DNA from: Paraglomus occultum
Taxonomy: Eukaryota > Glomeromycota > Glomeromycetes > Paraglomerales > Paraglomeraceae
Direction of reading: 5' to 3'
NCBI GenBank assembly: GCA_910592205.1
Contig: CAJVPJ010000042.1
Span: forward strand, 1 to 59,573
Length of the DNA stretch: 59,573 nt
Shown here: piece by piece, positions 11,501 to 24,330 of the stretch
Position numbering within the stretch: position 1 is the stretch's first letter
Layout: each line of letters starts with the position of its first letter
Notes under the pieces: generated by a model
Database searches by the model: none
Told to the model about the DNA's origin: nothing
The model's input: only the letters and a program-made list of their open reading frames with translations
Position numbers and translations under genes: made by a program

Positions 11501-13952
11501 CTACAGCCATATATTTTCTATATGATTTACCGGTGAAATACTTTCGAACTCCATTATGCATCTGAAAATACAAACAAAATCAGCATATCGTTCAATGAAT
11601 GGGAAAACTGTCCCAATATGATAGCTTACTTACCCATAGTTTTCGTCTGCATTAGCAATATATAAACCTTCCGTATCTGGCGTGAAAGAAACACCAGCAA
11701 TCTCACCAAATATGTCTATAACTTGAGATCGATCAAAGGTCTTCGCATCAAATACGTGAACAAAATCAGCAGGTTCTATAGAAATATATTTTGGACGTTA
11801 GCTATGAATGTATTCACTGAAATGCAAAAATTTAATCAAATACGTACCTGCCATAGCCATATAACGGCCGTCTTCAGAAAAATGAAGAGACCTGACTGCC
11901 CCCAGTCTGGCACCCAGCACCCCCAGAGTCGTGGACATTTTTCGTACATCGTACAATCTACAGTCGAACAAGTTTAAAAATTGGTATTTCCGAGGTAAAT
12001 GGTATAACATGTGCTTAGCGTATATGTTATCATGCTCACCGTGTAGTTTTATCTTTACGTACGTAACCGAATACAATCACAGTTAGTTACGCGATTGACT
12101 CTGCTTAAACATTGGACCAGTCACCGACTAACCTTGATTCCCTGTTGCAATAAGCAGGCCATCCGGACTCCAGCAGCAAGCAAAGGAATAGTCTAAATGA
12201 CCGACCAGCGTTGTAATATCTATAAAAGACGAATTTTAGAAGTTAACATAATTTTTCAAAATATCCCGATTTGGAATAAAAACTTATAGCTGCCACGCAC
12301 TTTGACCACTATTAGCATCGACGATTTTTGTGTCAACATCGTCTCCAACAACGCATAACATACTCTTGTCCGGGCTGACAGCTGTGCACTATGAAAACAA
12401 TAAGTATAACCAGTAAGCAAGCAATGAATGAAATATACGGTTCGCGGTTTTAAAGGAATCAGCCCCTATCCCTCAGAGTATGGATTGACAGGTAAAATAA
12501 TATTTACGTTAACTGGCCACTCAAAGTCGTAACTGTTTGTGAACTTCAAAGTTGCCAGATCCATTATACGTGACTTATGATCGTTACTCGAAATAACTGC
12601 AACAGTAGCTGTACCGTCCAATGTGATGCAACTTGTTAATTGATGGACATTCACGAGCGTAAATTCATTATCTACGCATTAAACTTAAACTCACATCCAG
12701 CGCGGGATTTAATAATGTCTATGTGGTTAGTTATTCCATTATTATCTTCTGTTATAACGTCGTGATGTATAGTTGTAGAGTCCAAACGCCGACATGCATA
12801 TTCGCCATATAAACCTGAAAGAATCGCGCGAATATAAGTATATGCTATAGGGCAACATGTCGAGTCGTACAAGATGGTAATATACCTCCGGCAAGCAAAA
12901 AGTCATATTTGCATGCTATTGTACTTATGTCAAAGCTGTGTTGTGATCGTCCAAGTGGTTGAGAGTCCAGCTCAAACCGTGTTTGTTTCCGTATTGAATT
13001 CCAATGACCTATTCGTGTTCCATCTAATAAGTCACAATAAGTAATCAGTTATCATCTTTTTCTGCCGTTATATGCACAGTGACACTCGGAAAATAAAGAC
13101 ACCAACATGTAAAATACACGTCGTTTCTAGTGGTAGCCCATAACAAATTTCGCAACTGGAAATGGACAATCGAGCATTTGTGTGTAAGAGTCGTGTATTT
13201 GAATTTGTAGTATTGGCCATCAGTCTGAACCGGTTTGAGATCCTAGCAAGTATCAACAGCTTAGCACGCTTATCAAGAATAACATCAAGGCTATCAATAA
13301 ATAAAAAACAAACCTCTCGTTTGAGATTATTCCTCTTTGGAATATTCTCATAATTTGTGTATTCTGCGAGACTTTTCGATCGATTTATTTATGCAATGGT
13401 AAAATTAGTTATGGATGATGATTATATAATTCGAACCATCAGTCTATAATTAATACGAACCGGACTTCACGATATCCGTCACGAGTCACATTAAAAGCCT
13501 CCCAGGTTATTCCTTGCTGTGCAGTAAAATTGTGAGTTATGCATAATGACGCTTACCTTGTCACACACAAATTCTCCCACATACCATGTCAACACCGTTT
13601 TCCACATCTTGAGCCGTTACTTCCCGAATCTATTTAAACAACCATGAATGCGCACAGGTTACATCTTGAAAGATTGGGAGAATCTAAATAACACGAAACG
13701 GCATGAAAAAATCAAAGAGTCGTACGAACCGACAAGAAAGATCGTTTTCGTTCTGCGTAAACGGGCTCTCGGGCTGCGTAATTCGGAGCAAAGAGTATGA
13801 ATATGCAATCAAATAAGAATATCGAGAAGGAACAGAAAAAAAAAACTAAAATACAACAACAGGGACTTACGAGTCCACTCGCAGTGCAAATGATCCGGTA
13901 TACAGTTGAATACGGTTTCGTCAGATTGCAGTGGTTCGGTTCGATCGCTCAT
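11501..13952 (-). CDS. WD40-repeat protein, 15 exons, S. pombe C2A9.03-like
   Basis: Exons in transcript order: 13871-13952, 13730-13773, 13585-13629, 13461-13516, 13314-13371, 13107-13242, 12886-13023, 12695-12814, 12508-12608, 12301-12388, 12133-12219, 12040-12052, 11848-11957, 11634-11775, 11501-11561. All phases agree and the sum is 1281 nt, 426 aa. Exon 12 is a 13-nt microexon restoring the block NQDKTTRLYDVR. Family landmarks: QGITWEAF, YREVRLAEYTNYENIP, HFQLRNLLWATTRNDVYF, ITNHIDI, AVISSNDHKSRIMDL, WPVNCTAVSPD, GHLDYSFACCWSPDG, RSLHFSEDGRYMAMAEPADF and DIFGEIAGVSFTPDTEGLY. This conserved fungal WD40 family has no firm biochemical role; a scaffold function is likely. Introns are 76-114 nt. 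The donor at 13106 (GTTGGT) and the donors GTTCGT at 13729 and 13460 are the least certain. Because of the splicing no long open frame betrays the gene. Confidence 0.88.
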
Positions 13953-16182
13953 TTTATATTAGAGCGTTGCTTTGATTAAACGAGTTGAGCAGTTGCAGAG
14001 TTGTCTGGACAGCAAGGGGACGTAGAATCAAATAATACTGTTAGCGTAACTTATTTTCCCGGCTAATATAATAAAGTAGACTCTAGATAGAATACCTAAA
14101 GCAGGTTAAGTAAATTGGAACCGCGCGAACAATTCAAAGGAAGGGAAGAAGTCCCACGGAAGGTTTAACGGCGCATGACCTCATAATGCATTGATAATCC
14201 CTAACATTGATAATATCAATTTGGTCACACGATATGGGGATAGCAACCAAATTTGTTTACGCCACATCAAAAAACACTTGATCAAAATTCATTTATGGAA
14301 ATGAACATTACGATCGATTGAATAGATAGTAATAGCAACGCAACGCTTACTCTGTTATCTGTCTCGACGATTCGCATAATCGGCGTTATTGGTATTGATT
14401 GTTGCTCAGATTTAATGCGATCATTACGTGAGACCACGAGGCATAATAATAATGTCCGAACATTTCAGCGGTCTGGAATGTTTTGAATGTATATGTTTTC
14501 AATGTTCGTCATAACTGATCTGCGTCATTGTTGGCAACAAGGAATACGTTTTTGCTGCTATCGGAATTACGGGTTATAGGAATACCGTTGTATTCTCGAC
14601 TGTCACATACTGCAAAGATAAAGTACAGAATTTTGCCCGAACAGTTAATCCTCAATAGCATATGACATATTTAACTCTTTGGATTCGCGATAAAGTCAAA
14701 TAACCTAAGAATGTAGCACCTACCATAGCGCCCCTTCCCCCAATAAAGCAAAAATTTTTTAAATTCACATTATTTTTCAACCATGTTTAATCATATGTTT
14801 TGGCTCACATTTCCAGGATAAGATTATTACTTTTCTAAATGACAGATATAACATTCTCAAAAAATTAAACGGAATGCTATTTGGAAGTTTTTAATCTTTA
14901 CTATCTATACTAACGTATTGGTTGGTTTTTTAGCAAAAGAAAGTTGTACTTATTGTGTTTAATAATAATAATGTACTAGAAAAACATTAATCTTTTTACA
15001 AAGAAATATTTTTTACTAAAATGCCTCCGAGCATGAATTTATTAAATGAAATTGGAACTCTCTTTTGGGTCGGATTATGGCAGAAAGACTTACTTCCCTT
15101 GAACTTATTATTATACTAGCTCAAGAGAAAAGCCTAACAACTACGACGTTTACACCTGTAACAAACATCCATATTAATTAGTCGATTCATTGTCAACAAT
15201 CTGTTGGCGATTTTTCATCGATTCAACTAAGTTTTTTCAAAAATATTAATTAATATTATTCCGCTCGTCCTGTATTAAATGATCGGGAACTGTAATAGGC
15301 TGTTTGGTGTTTTCTTAATACCGGCCCAACACGAAACTGCAATACCTTGAGCCTGCAACTTGCTCACTAACTTCCTTAGTGAATTTAATTACGTAGTGTT
15401 TAATAACTCTTGTCGCATTATAACCACACCATTTCAGTATGGACTGACCTGTCAATTTACTTGATTCTGAAATAAAAACTAGTGTTTTGCTCAAATTAAG
15501 TAGAGCAAAAAAGGCTATTATAAAATGTCAACTTCTTTCCCACACGCTGTGATTCATTACTGAAGCATGATCAATAGTTTCCCGCATACTACTTCTTCAC
15601 AGCACAACGTATTGACCTGGTTACTAATAATTTTGTATGCTTGTCAAAGAAAGTTGTAGTGCGCTACGCTATTGCTATAAACGTAGATGCAAAATATTCC
15701 ATTCACTCAACATCATATCTACTGAGACAAAAGGCATATCCTATCGTACGCCCAAAATTTAGCCAAATCCTCGTCTATGCCTTTTGAGGAAATCGAACAT
15801 TTAGTAAAAAGGCGTGAATTTCGTCATCAAATTATATTATTTTATTATGTATATTTTCGTACCAAAAATGTCCTCTTGCGTTATTACATTTGTAAATACT
15901 ATATTAAAATATATACAACCGCCTCAGTTTCTTTTCGTTGAAGCCAATTCCACCCTTCTCTATACAAATATTATTCTACTAATCATATCGGGGTATGTAT
16001 TTTCCGGACCAAAAAAATATTACTAATAAAAAGATTTTATACACAAGTTTTTGGTCCAGCAAATACGTATTGGTTTTTACCTCGAAATGTTTTCTTTTCT
16101 AGAAAGCGGGGGAAGGCTTCCATAGTATTACTGACGAACGGTTTTTGTCTAGAATTTTTCTCTCGGAAATTTCGAATTTACT
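13953..16182. other. Intergenic between two divergent/tandem minus-strand genes
   Basis: About 2.2 kb, AT-rich, presumed promoter of the WD40 gene on its left. A 70-codon frame at 15814-16026 is hydrophobic and AT-driven, with no recognisable motif. No repeat or RNA gene was seen. Confidence 0.55.
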
Positions 16183-17649
16183 TCATACTCCAAATGAATA
16201 GTATTGATGGATGTTACTCATTCTCTCAGGTCCAGTCTCGGTGATATCCAATTTCCTTCCATGAACTCGGTCCGCTTTAATTCCATCTTTTCTTTCAATC
16301 TTGGCGTAATACCATCTTCGCCCATAATTCTTTACAATCTTCCATTTGGGCAGAGTGCCCAATTTGCCCAACAATGCCTGAGACAATTCGATCGTGTGTA
16401 TTTGATGCGACTCGTTCTTGATCAGACTGGTTAACAGCGTGTTTGTTGTGATTAGGTTTAGACAAGGAACGTTTGTCAAGTCAACGTATTCGAGTTGAGG
16501 CATCGAGGAAAGAAAATCTGTGATACATGCAAGTGACGTGATTGGTGCATTAGCAAGTCCAAGTTTTTTCAATTTGGTTGAACAGTTCTCTTTAATAGCA
16601 CGCAACACGCTGGGCATGATATAAGTCGATCCGATATCCAAAGTTTCGATATTCTTCATAGTTTGTGATCTCATAATACGGATCAAACTCTGTTCAGTTA
16701 ATGCAGTGGTGACCGGTCTGTCCGAATACACATTCAAATGCACCAGTGACTGACATTGCTCGACAAAGTCCGCAATACCATCGAATGACAGCGCCTTACA
16801 CTTGGCAGTCGACAAATGTGTCAAAGTGTTTGGAATGTTGGTATAGTCCATCATGAATCGCAATGTAACGTCTGTAATCGAACATCCACCCACGTCCAAG
16901 TGGGTAAGATTGGGTGAGTGAGCGAGAAGAGGAATGATGACGTTGTATTCGCCCAGGGTCGTGCATTCGTGTAGAGATAGCCGTTTAATGTGTGGAAAGA
17001 GAGCAGCGGGAGTGACAAACTTGTAGCCAGATTCGTCATAGGTTATTTGAGGCCTACCCATTTGCGCGGTTAGCCTATTCATTGCGTCAGTGAACGTTTT
17101 CCTCGAAAATCCGCAAAAATCGATTGTTTTGATGTTGTTGCAATCAAAGAATAGCGTCTTCAACACATCGAAGGTGAGAGCTTCCTCCAGAGACTCGGAA
17201 ACAGACAAGGATTCCAAAGAGGAGCATGTACGGAATATTTTGACCAATGTGGATGGATCGACTATGTTCTGCAAAGATGCATAACTCTTTTGTAATCCTA
17301 TGGTTGAGAACGCAGACAGGTCAAGGTGCTTGATCCATTGAGTGCGGTAAGTCGGATAATTGACGGTGTTTGCAAAGAGCGAAAAGTTATATGGGAATGC
17401 GAAAGAAACGGTCGAGTAAAGTATTGGAGTAACATGAAGATTGAAAGTGCTGTTTACTCGGGCACAAGCAGCGAGCGCCTGCCTGTCATTTTTGAGAAAA
17501 GAGAGAACGATTCGGATGATTTCAGGAGGAATGTACGGAAGACGAACGGGTTTGATAATGAAAGAGGGGGATTGAGAAGAATCGAAGATATTGTCGGGGC
17601 AAGAGCGGAGTAGAACTGCAGACATTGAAGATGAATTATGGAATCGCAA
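16183..17649 (-). CDS. F-box protein with leucine-rich repeats
   Basis: A single open exon of 488 codons. Residues about 36-80 (LPYIPPEIIRIVLSFLKND...ARVNSTF) fit an F-box, the Skp1-binding domain of SCF ubiquitin ligases. The rest has at least seven irregular LRR units, for example LTHLDVGGCSITD, LVHLNVYSD, IETLDIGSTYI, LKKLGLANAPI and LEYVDLTNVPCLN, likely the substrate-recruiting solenoid. The tail holds KNYGRRWYYAKIERKDG, a Tyr/Trp-rich block that recurs in fungal LRR F-box proteins as far as I recall. A second Met at codon 9 (MSAVLLRS) is an alternative start. Substrate unknown. A TATA-like TTTATATAC lies about 110 bp upstream, near 17757. Confidence 0.88.
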   Translation of the reverse strand: MRFHNSSSMSAVLLRSCPDNIFDSSQSPSFIIKPVRLPYIPPEIIRIVLSFLKNDRQALAACARVNSTFNLHVTPILYSTVSFAFPYNFSLFANTVNYPTYRTQWIKHLDLSAFSTIGLQKSYASLQNIVDPSTLVKIFRTCSSLESLSVSESLEEALTFDVLKTLFFDCNNIKTIDFCGFSRKTFTDAMNRLTAQMGRPQITYDESGYKFVTPAALFPHIKRLSLHECTTLGEYNVIIPLLAHSPNLTHLDVGGCSITDVTLRFMMDYTNIPNTLTHLSTAKCKALSFDGIADFVEQCQSLVHLNVYSDRPVTTALTEQSLIRIMRSQTMKNIETLDIGSTYIMPSVLRAIKENCSTKLKKLGLANAPITSLACITDFLSSMPQLEYVDLTNVPCLNLITTNTLLTSLIKNESHQIHTIELSQALLGKLGTLPKWKIVKNYGRRWYYAKIERKDGIKADRVHGRKLDITETGPERMSNIHQYYSFGV

Positions 17650-20600
17650 TCGTGTGTATGGTAAACTTTAATCAGTTGTAATTGAATTGATAACTCTGCT
17701 ATTAAGGTTATCAGTGAAGATCAAAGTGGGAGGAAGCTTGGGTATGAAGGCAGTCTTTATATACTCGATGGAAAAATAAGCCGAATGGGACATTAGTAAT
17801 ATATTTCAATTTTAAGGTGTGTATTTATGTATATGTATATGTGTGTATATATTCATTACTGATTGACGTAATGTATATATTCGTGCTGTGTAATTTTATG
17901 TAGACAATATGATGGTAATTTTTTATGTCGGTTATTGGAGCATAAACAAACATAATTATGTCATTGAATCACCATTGTCATGATGAGCGGCCGTTGTGTC
18001 TTCTGATACCAAATATGGGATGCATCGCATCAAACGGCACAAATAAGGCAGTTAATAGTGATAATTGCATACAATAGGAAATTATATTGACCAAGTGTAC
18101 GTTGCACAATAATTATAATGTAGTGGGCTTACATTGTGAGTATGTTATACCGCAGCACCAATATGCTTGTTGCTCTCATTGTAATTACCATGAAATAACA
18201 GACATTCCCCCACAGATCATACCAAAGGAAAACGGCCCGTTATGGTTGTCCGAAACACACAGTTCTCTGCTGTTTCTCACGCCATTGTCAACTGTGCTTA
18301 CATTATTGATGGTGCCCGATTTAAGCAACTAGTATGAAGTACTTGTTCCAACGCACATAGAATGTACATGTACATGTATACGTACAGTACATACATGCAT
18401 GCAAATGTTCGTGGGAACATTTATAAATCGGGAAGCCACAATTGATGATGAAATTTTTAACTTTGTGTTGTTATCTGATTCTTTTATCCAATAACGATTG
18501 TGAATTCGAATGCGTTCATACGCTGTATTCTAATTGGCGGATATTTTCTAGAAACAGGAGGGGAGGAGAAGGAAGGGGAGGAGAAGGAAGGGGAGGAGAA
18601 GGAAGGGGAGGGGAGGAGAGAAGGAAGGAGGGACGGAAAGAGGGAACGGAGAATGTCAGAACAGTTGCCAATTTGAATGGGACATTTGTATTGCCCGCTT
18701 TTGCTTTCACTGCTGTTGGACAGTCACCATCCGTTGATCGAAACTTGTTCAGGCCTGGACACTGAGGGTTAACTGTTGTTTCAACAAGTTTGTTCAAGAA
18801 GAAAAAAAAAAGTTATGGCTGAAAAGTATGGATGCGCCAGCCTCGCTTAAACTATTGTCCCGATGGGCTTAATACGATGTATCGCTAGCAATAGCTATAC
18901 CAGATAGATGTATATTTTTTATTGATATTGGCACTGTATAAATGTAACACTACAAATCATTAATGACTAATACATGCAATTGAATCGGCGAGAATCGTCT
19001 CTAACATTTATGATTTAGAATACCCTTTGTAATCACGCAAGAATAGTTAACTTTTGTAACATATTCCTTCTATCAAGAAAATTCTGCAAGGGAAGCGTTG
19101 CATCTGATAATCAATTGGACGACTGAAATGGTGATATGACGTTCTATGACACCGTCTTTTTGTCTTTTAATTTTTGGTGATATCTTATTGGATCTACGGA
19201 TTAAATTATTTCTTTTTTGTCATCTTTTTTGTTGGGGGAGGGAAAAGGAGTTGTTGGTTTTTTTTTACTTCCCGCTTTGGATCTAATATTTGGAAACACA
19301 CCCGATCCACTGTTATACAGAATGTTGCCATTTAAGCATTAGTAATGTTTTTATTTACATAAACCGTTTAATACGGCCGATAAAATAATTGATGTTTGTT
19401 GTATTACTAATTATATAATTATTCAAACAATTTATTCTGCAGACATATTATCGTAACCGTGATTTCCCATTATTTATACCGTTCGTACGACAGCCTCCTC
19501 GTTCATACAACCAATTATCTGAATGGCGCTAATTTTACCCTTTGTTTGGCTTACACATAATTTATATCTAAGGTTGTCTTGATCATCTTATCTCAATCAA
19601 CACATGAAAAAGCACACAATATTAGACTAATGCACTGCTTATTATGGGAGTCGAAAATGTGGGGTAGAATGGGAGTAATTACTGATTGTCCTTGTTGATG
19701 GTAAGTGTCAGCACATGCGTGGTTCATCAGCATCAGCGACAAGTGAAAATGTCGGAAATGATGAAAAAAAGAAAGAAAAAGAAATTTTCACAAGTGATAA
19801 TGTTAATAGATTATAGTAAGCATATTATTAGATAATATACATTCGTACGATCGCTGTACAAACTATGCATACGATATAATGTACACACCATATCTTTTTA
19901 TGCCTTTGTAGTCATTCCCATTACAACGAACATTCTTTATACACACACATCCATCAATTGTTAATTCCCCACCTCCCAAATCTTACGTATTCTGTGTCCC
20001 AACGTGACCCTTTTCTCCTGAATAGTGGGGAGCACATTGCAGTGTGCATGATCAAGAATGACTCACACCATCCAAGTCATTTATGTTCCATATTAACCAA
20101 TTCGCCAATTAAAATCCATCAATTACAATACAACAAAGTAATTCGACAACACACAGTAAACGCTCAACGACTATCATTAGATTTAATATTATGTCACATA
20201 TCCAGGAAACCACCGAAAGTAGGCAACAGCCTTTGCTCCCACGCAAGAATTCAAAAAGGAGACAATAAAATTTTATTTGATGCAACCATTATAATCAATT
20301 GAATATGCTTTGAACAATATTGAATACTACTGAATTTTCGGTTACGACATTTTGTCTTTTTCTGGTTAGTCGTTATTCAATAGCAAAAACAACGGCGGCG
20401 GAAATATTGAATTCGCACTAGCCGACAGTGTAATTCTAAAATGTTAATTTCCATCTGGTTTATACGCAACTGTGATGTAAAATTCTGAACCCCAGCCGTT
20501 AACATATTTTACTGTAGAATAGAAGCTGTTGCTTACAATCTTCTGACTCGTCACAGAGACAACCGATCCCACGCCTAAATGCACAAGCCAGCCAGCCAGC

Positions 20601-21865
20601 CAATTTGCGCTTGTACGTTTACGTAATATGTGACCGAGCACATCCCTCCGATGCTCTTTCTCGCAGATGTTGAATAGAAACAAGACAATATGGAATTTAA
20701 TGTGAGTGTGACGGGATGCTTAGTGGATAGTGGGGTTCATGCATATATCATGGACGAAATTTACTCTTTCAGAACCATATTTATATTAGTATATATTAAT
20801 ATAGCAGATGTGACTAACACTCAAAATGACTAAGTTAAAACAAGACATTTTGTCCGTGATTGTAACATATTTAGTATCGGATAATATGAGATTAATTTAC
20901 ATCAAATCCGACATGGAACCAAAGAATTACGAGCGCTATTCGAAGTGTTACGTGAATAGATCAAAAAGTTCTCGTTTTACGGGCTGATAACCCATGACAA
21001 CACGATACTAACCAAATAAAAGCTCAGGTTTTGATCCTCAAACCAAGCCGAATTTGGTTGGTTTTAACAGACGGCTGTTGAGAAAGTTCGTTTATCGAAC
21101 CCATTGTTTTACGTGAACTACAATTCTACATATCTCTTTGAAATAACAGGACGTGACAGACGTTAGTAAAATTAATGGAAGCCTTGTAGACATAAAGCAT
21201 TAACATTACGCACGGCACGGTTGAAAATTCAAAGAAACTACTTGGAAGATGATCCATGATCCATAAGGCCTTTCAAGGCAATTTTGAAAAATATGCTTAA
21301 TAAAACCCCTTATAAAGATTACAATAATAAGTAAGCCTTATTCTAATTGCATTTTCCTTTCTGAGTACAAAGAAATTAAGGGAAGAGCAATTGTCCGTAA
21401 TGTGCTGCTTCACGATAATGTTGCACATTATCGCTCATCTAAAAGTTATTAATGTTTTCTGTCAGCAAGAATGAGTCAAATTATTATCCCAAGCCTTGAT
21501 ATAGCATCATTTATCACATAAAGTAAGAAAGCACTTGCAAGAAGGAAGAATAACGGGATTACAATTCTGTTTAGGGCTGTTGTTGGTAGTACTCCACAAG
21601 AGAAATATTATAAGTCTTTTGAAAGCTGGTTACAAATCAGAAGAACCCAACTGATTATTATTATACACAGGTACTACTATGGATTTTCCTTTCCTTCCGG
21701 TAAGAATTTGATACGAAGAGTTGTCCTTACCCAACCCAGCGATGGTCAATATTTGCATTGTTATCAGCACCATCATTTGCGTCAGTTACAATTGCTGCTC
21801 TATATGTCTGGAGCTCTTCATCATATTTTCGACCGGTGAATCAATCCAACCCTAACATGATATGA
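17650..21865. other. Long intergenic stretch
   Basis: About 4.2 kb with no gene I can support. It contains TG/TA-rich microsatellite-like sequence at 17815-17880, a GTACATGTACATG run at 18362-18400, and the purine repeat at 18555-18640. Frames at 18087-18332, 18442-18765, 19958-20302 and minus 20444-20683 have no domain and are AT- or repeat-driven. Confidence 0.55.
18555..18640. repeat. Purine-rich GGGGAGGAGAAGGAA tandem repeat
   Basis: A strand-biased run built on a 15-bp unit GGAGGAGAAGGAAGG, about three to four copies, then degenerating into GGAGAGAAGGAAGG. The plus strand is almost pure purine with many GGG/GGGG blocks, so it could form triplex or G-quadruplex structures. It creates a false 107-codon frame. 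Confidence 0.85.
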
Positions 21866-22540
21866 TTGGGAATTCGGGTTGATGTTTACGATTAATACCT
21901 GGGTTGGAATTGTGATAGATGTATTAGTATATCGTTTGCTAAATCGACTACATTCTACACTTGAAGTGAAAGTAAGTGGCCATCCAATCGGATGTGTAGT
22001 CATCTTCCTGAAAAATCTACTATCTTTGCTTGAGAATTTTATTGCTACACATAATTGGCCCCAAAATCTCGGTTCGAGACAGCAGTTGACTTCTTGATCT
22101 CTAAATTTAGCTTTGGCTATTTTCATAGTAAGTTATATTAGGTGATATATATTCAGTAATGGAGGTGCAGGAAGTATGTTGTGAAATATTCCTTCGGTGC
22201 TTATTATCTTCAACGTCTGAAAGAATTTTCTTGATCATATTCATGATCTCATCTATTAATAAATCAGACCTAGGTGGGTCATTTTTAGTGGGCTGGCGTT
22301 ATTGCTATTGTCTCCAATTAATGGGATACTCATACCATCTATTACTATTACATGATGGCTACATGTTTCAGAGAAAATCCAAAGCTTATTTTTGCTTTAC
22401 GCATCCATTACCTAACACTAGAACAAACGAATTTGAAAGTCTATTACTTCAGTGACATCTAAGCTTCGCCACTTTCCTTTATAGAAAATCTAAGCATTTT
22501 ATTTCGACCGAAATTTTGAAGTTGTTCTTCCTATACTGAT
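21866..22540 (-). pseudogene. Decayed retropepsin-type element copy, minus strand
   Basis: This block is the reverse complement, with many small changes, of 35010-35820. The match runs from the segment coding FTEVIDF, through the MRKAKI and KHVAMIIDD blocks, the DNSNN/PTKN block and the DLLIYEIMNMIKKIFSD block, to a shared non-coding tail. Relative to the other copy it has frame breaks and internal deletions, for example the PPAPPLPRKLD part is mostly gone. No ORF spans it. The ancestor was probably a gag-protease type ORF of a retroelement or a domesticated relative; see the plus-strand copy. Confidence 0.72.
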
Positions 22541-22930
22541 TATGACAAAGCAATACATTTCTTGGAGATAAATTGTGTCTGTGGTTGCTCCGAGAGTAAA
22601 GTGTTTTCAAAATGCCCCAACCCAAACTCCTAAAAAGAAGCCACACTAATTATAAAACTTTTATTATTGTGATAGTCATACGCCTCTCTGTCAGAAACAC
22701 GTTGGGAATTGGTCGAAACAATAAAGAGACGTAAAAGATTTCTTTATAAAATGCGTACCTAATGTCCAAGGCGAAAATATATTCACACAACTTTATCGGC
22801 AAAAAGAAATCAAAAACGTAAATTTAAACTGCAAATCCAAAATTAAACTTTGCGAAGATCATATGATCATCGAATCATCCTTTTAGATTGTCGTATTCTA
22901 CGCCACATTTTATTCATTTCCACACAACAA
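22541..22930. other. Intergenic, upstream of VTA1
   Basis: AT-rich presumed promoter and leader. An upstream in-frame Met at 22850 would add 27 residues rich in Arg, Ile and His that do not fit the family, so the start at 22931 was preferred. Confidence 0.5.
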
Positions 22931-24240
22931 ATGTCCGTCTCTCTTCCACCCTTACCGGAAGAATTAAAATCTCTAAATCCTTATCTCCAACGAGCAACCG
23001 AGCTCGAAAAACGAGAACCTGTTATCGCTTATTATTGTAAGTTGTCGCGAGAGCTCGACCGTTTGATATCAAACAAAAAAAGTCTTACTTGTTTAATAGC
23101 ATTCATAATAATGTTTCGTATATGTCGTCATGACATATAGGTAGGTATTATGCCGCTAAACGTGCACTCACCAACGGAACAAAAACTGCCGAATCAAACG
23201 CTTTTCTGAATAAACTACTCGATCTACTTGAGGCAGTAAGCATTTGCTTTTCTCTATCAGGTTCCGTACGTTGTTCCGTTGACTAATTCGGTCAATGCTA
23301 TTTAGGAAAAAAAATCCCTCGCTGGAAATGAAGCCGTGACTAATGATATTGCTGGGAGTGCTTATGTCGAGAATTTCGCTCTCAAGATATTCATTAATGC
23401 AGACAACGAAGATCGTCAGGGAAAAGCGTCTAGGTGAATTTATGGAGATGTGATCATTTCAAAAATAGGTTGCAAAATTACGTAGATGGTTCTAATTCGT
23501 TGCGTTATAACTAGGAAGACTGCCAAGACTTTTTTGGCTGCTGCAATATTTTTAGAAATTTTGGAGACATTTGGCAACCTTGAACCAGAGGTAAAAGAAA
23601 AAAGAAGCTCGTACTGAATTGACATCGAATCCTCCATCTAATTTCCAAATTTTGACAGACGCAGGAGAAAATCAAATACGCAAAGTGGAAAGCGGGGGAT
23701 ATTGCCAAAGCAATACGTGCTGGTAGAGCGCCGACACCAGGTCCACCTGGAGGTGAGAAACCGGCGTTTGCCGATCCCAGTGATGGGTTGAATGCTTCTG
23801 ACGCTGCTGTCCAGCCAGCTTCGTATGCCAATAATTTTCCCTCCGCTCCTTTGACTGGAACAACGGCCTCGTTGGGTGCAGCAGATAGTGCAACACAACC
23901 GCAAACCTGGGCTTCCTTTCCCACGCCGCCTGGCCTGCATGACAGTCACCAGCGACCCCAAGGAACAACGTTTTCGTCCAATTCTTCATTGAACTTTCAG
24001 ATTTCGGATTTTCCTCGACAATCAGCACCGCAAGACTCACAGCGTCAACAAGAAAATCCACAGATACAGCAACATCCTCAGGTTCCGCCCCCGCTACCGC
24101 CTAAAATCGCTGATTTTTCCATGTTTCCGGCTCCTAACGTGGATCAACTAAATCAGCAGCCACCAACATCTCAACGGACGTCGATGCAACCGCAAACGCC
24201 GGCGACTAATTACTACGATGCCCAACAATCACAGCAATCG

Positions 24241-24330
<90 letters not shown>

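Noticed and set aside
11958-12076. Reading the WD40 gene as a pseudogene because DCRLYDVR cannot be spliced in phase from the previous exon
   Set aside because: The 13-nt microexon at 12040-12052 solves the phase and gives a better family match.
12672-12694. A 23-nt intron in the WD40 gene
   Set aside because: An 86-nt intron from the same GTGAGT donor to a GTACAG acceptor at 12609 fits both the usual intron length and the family sequence (RAGSTVAVISSND).
18442-18765. 107-codon ORF rich in Gly/Arg/Glu
   Set aside because: Its composition is produced by the purine tandem repeat under it, and the opposite strand gives an equally long Pro/Ser/Leu frame.
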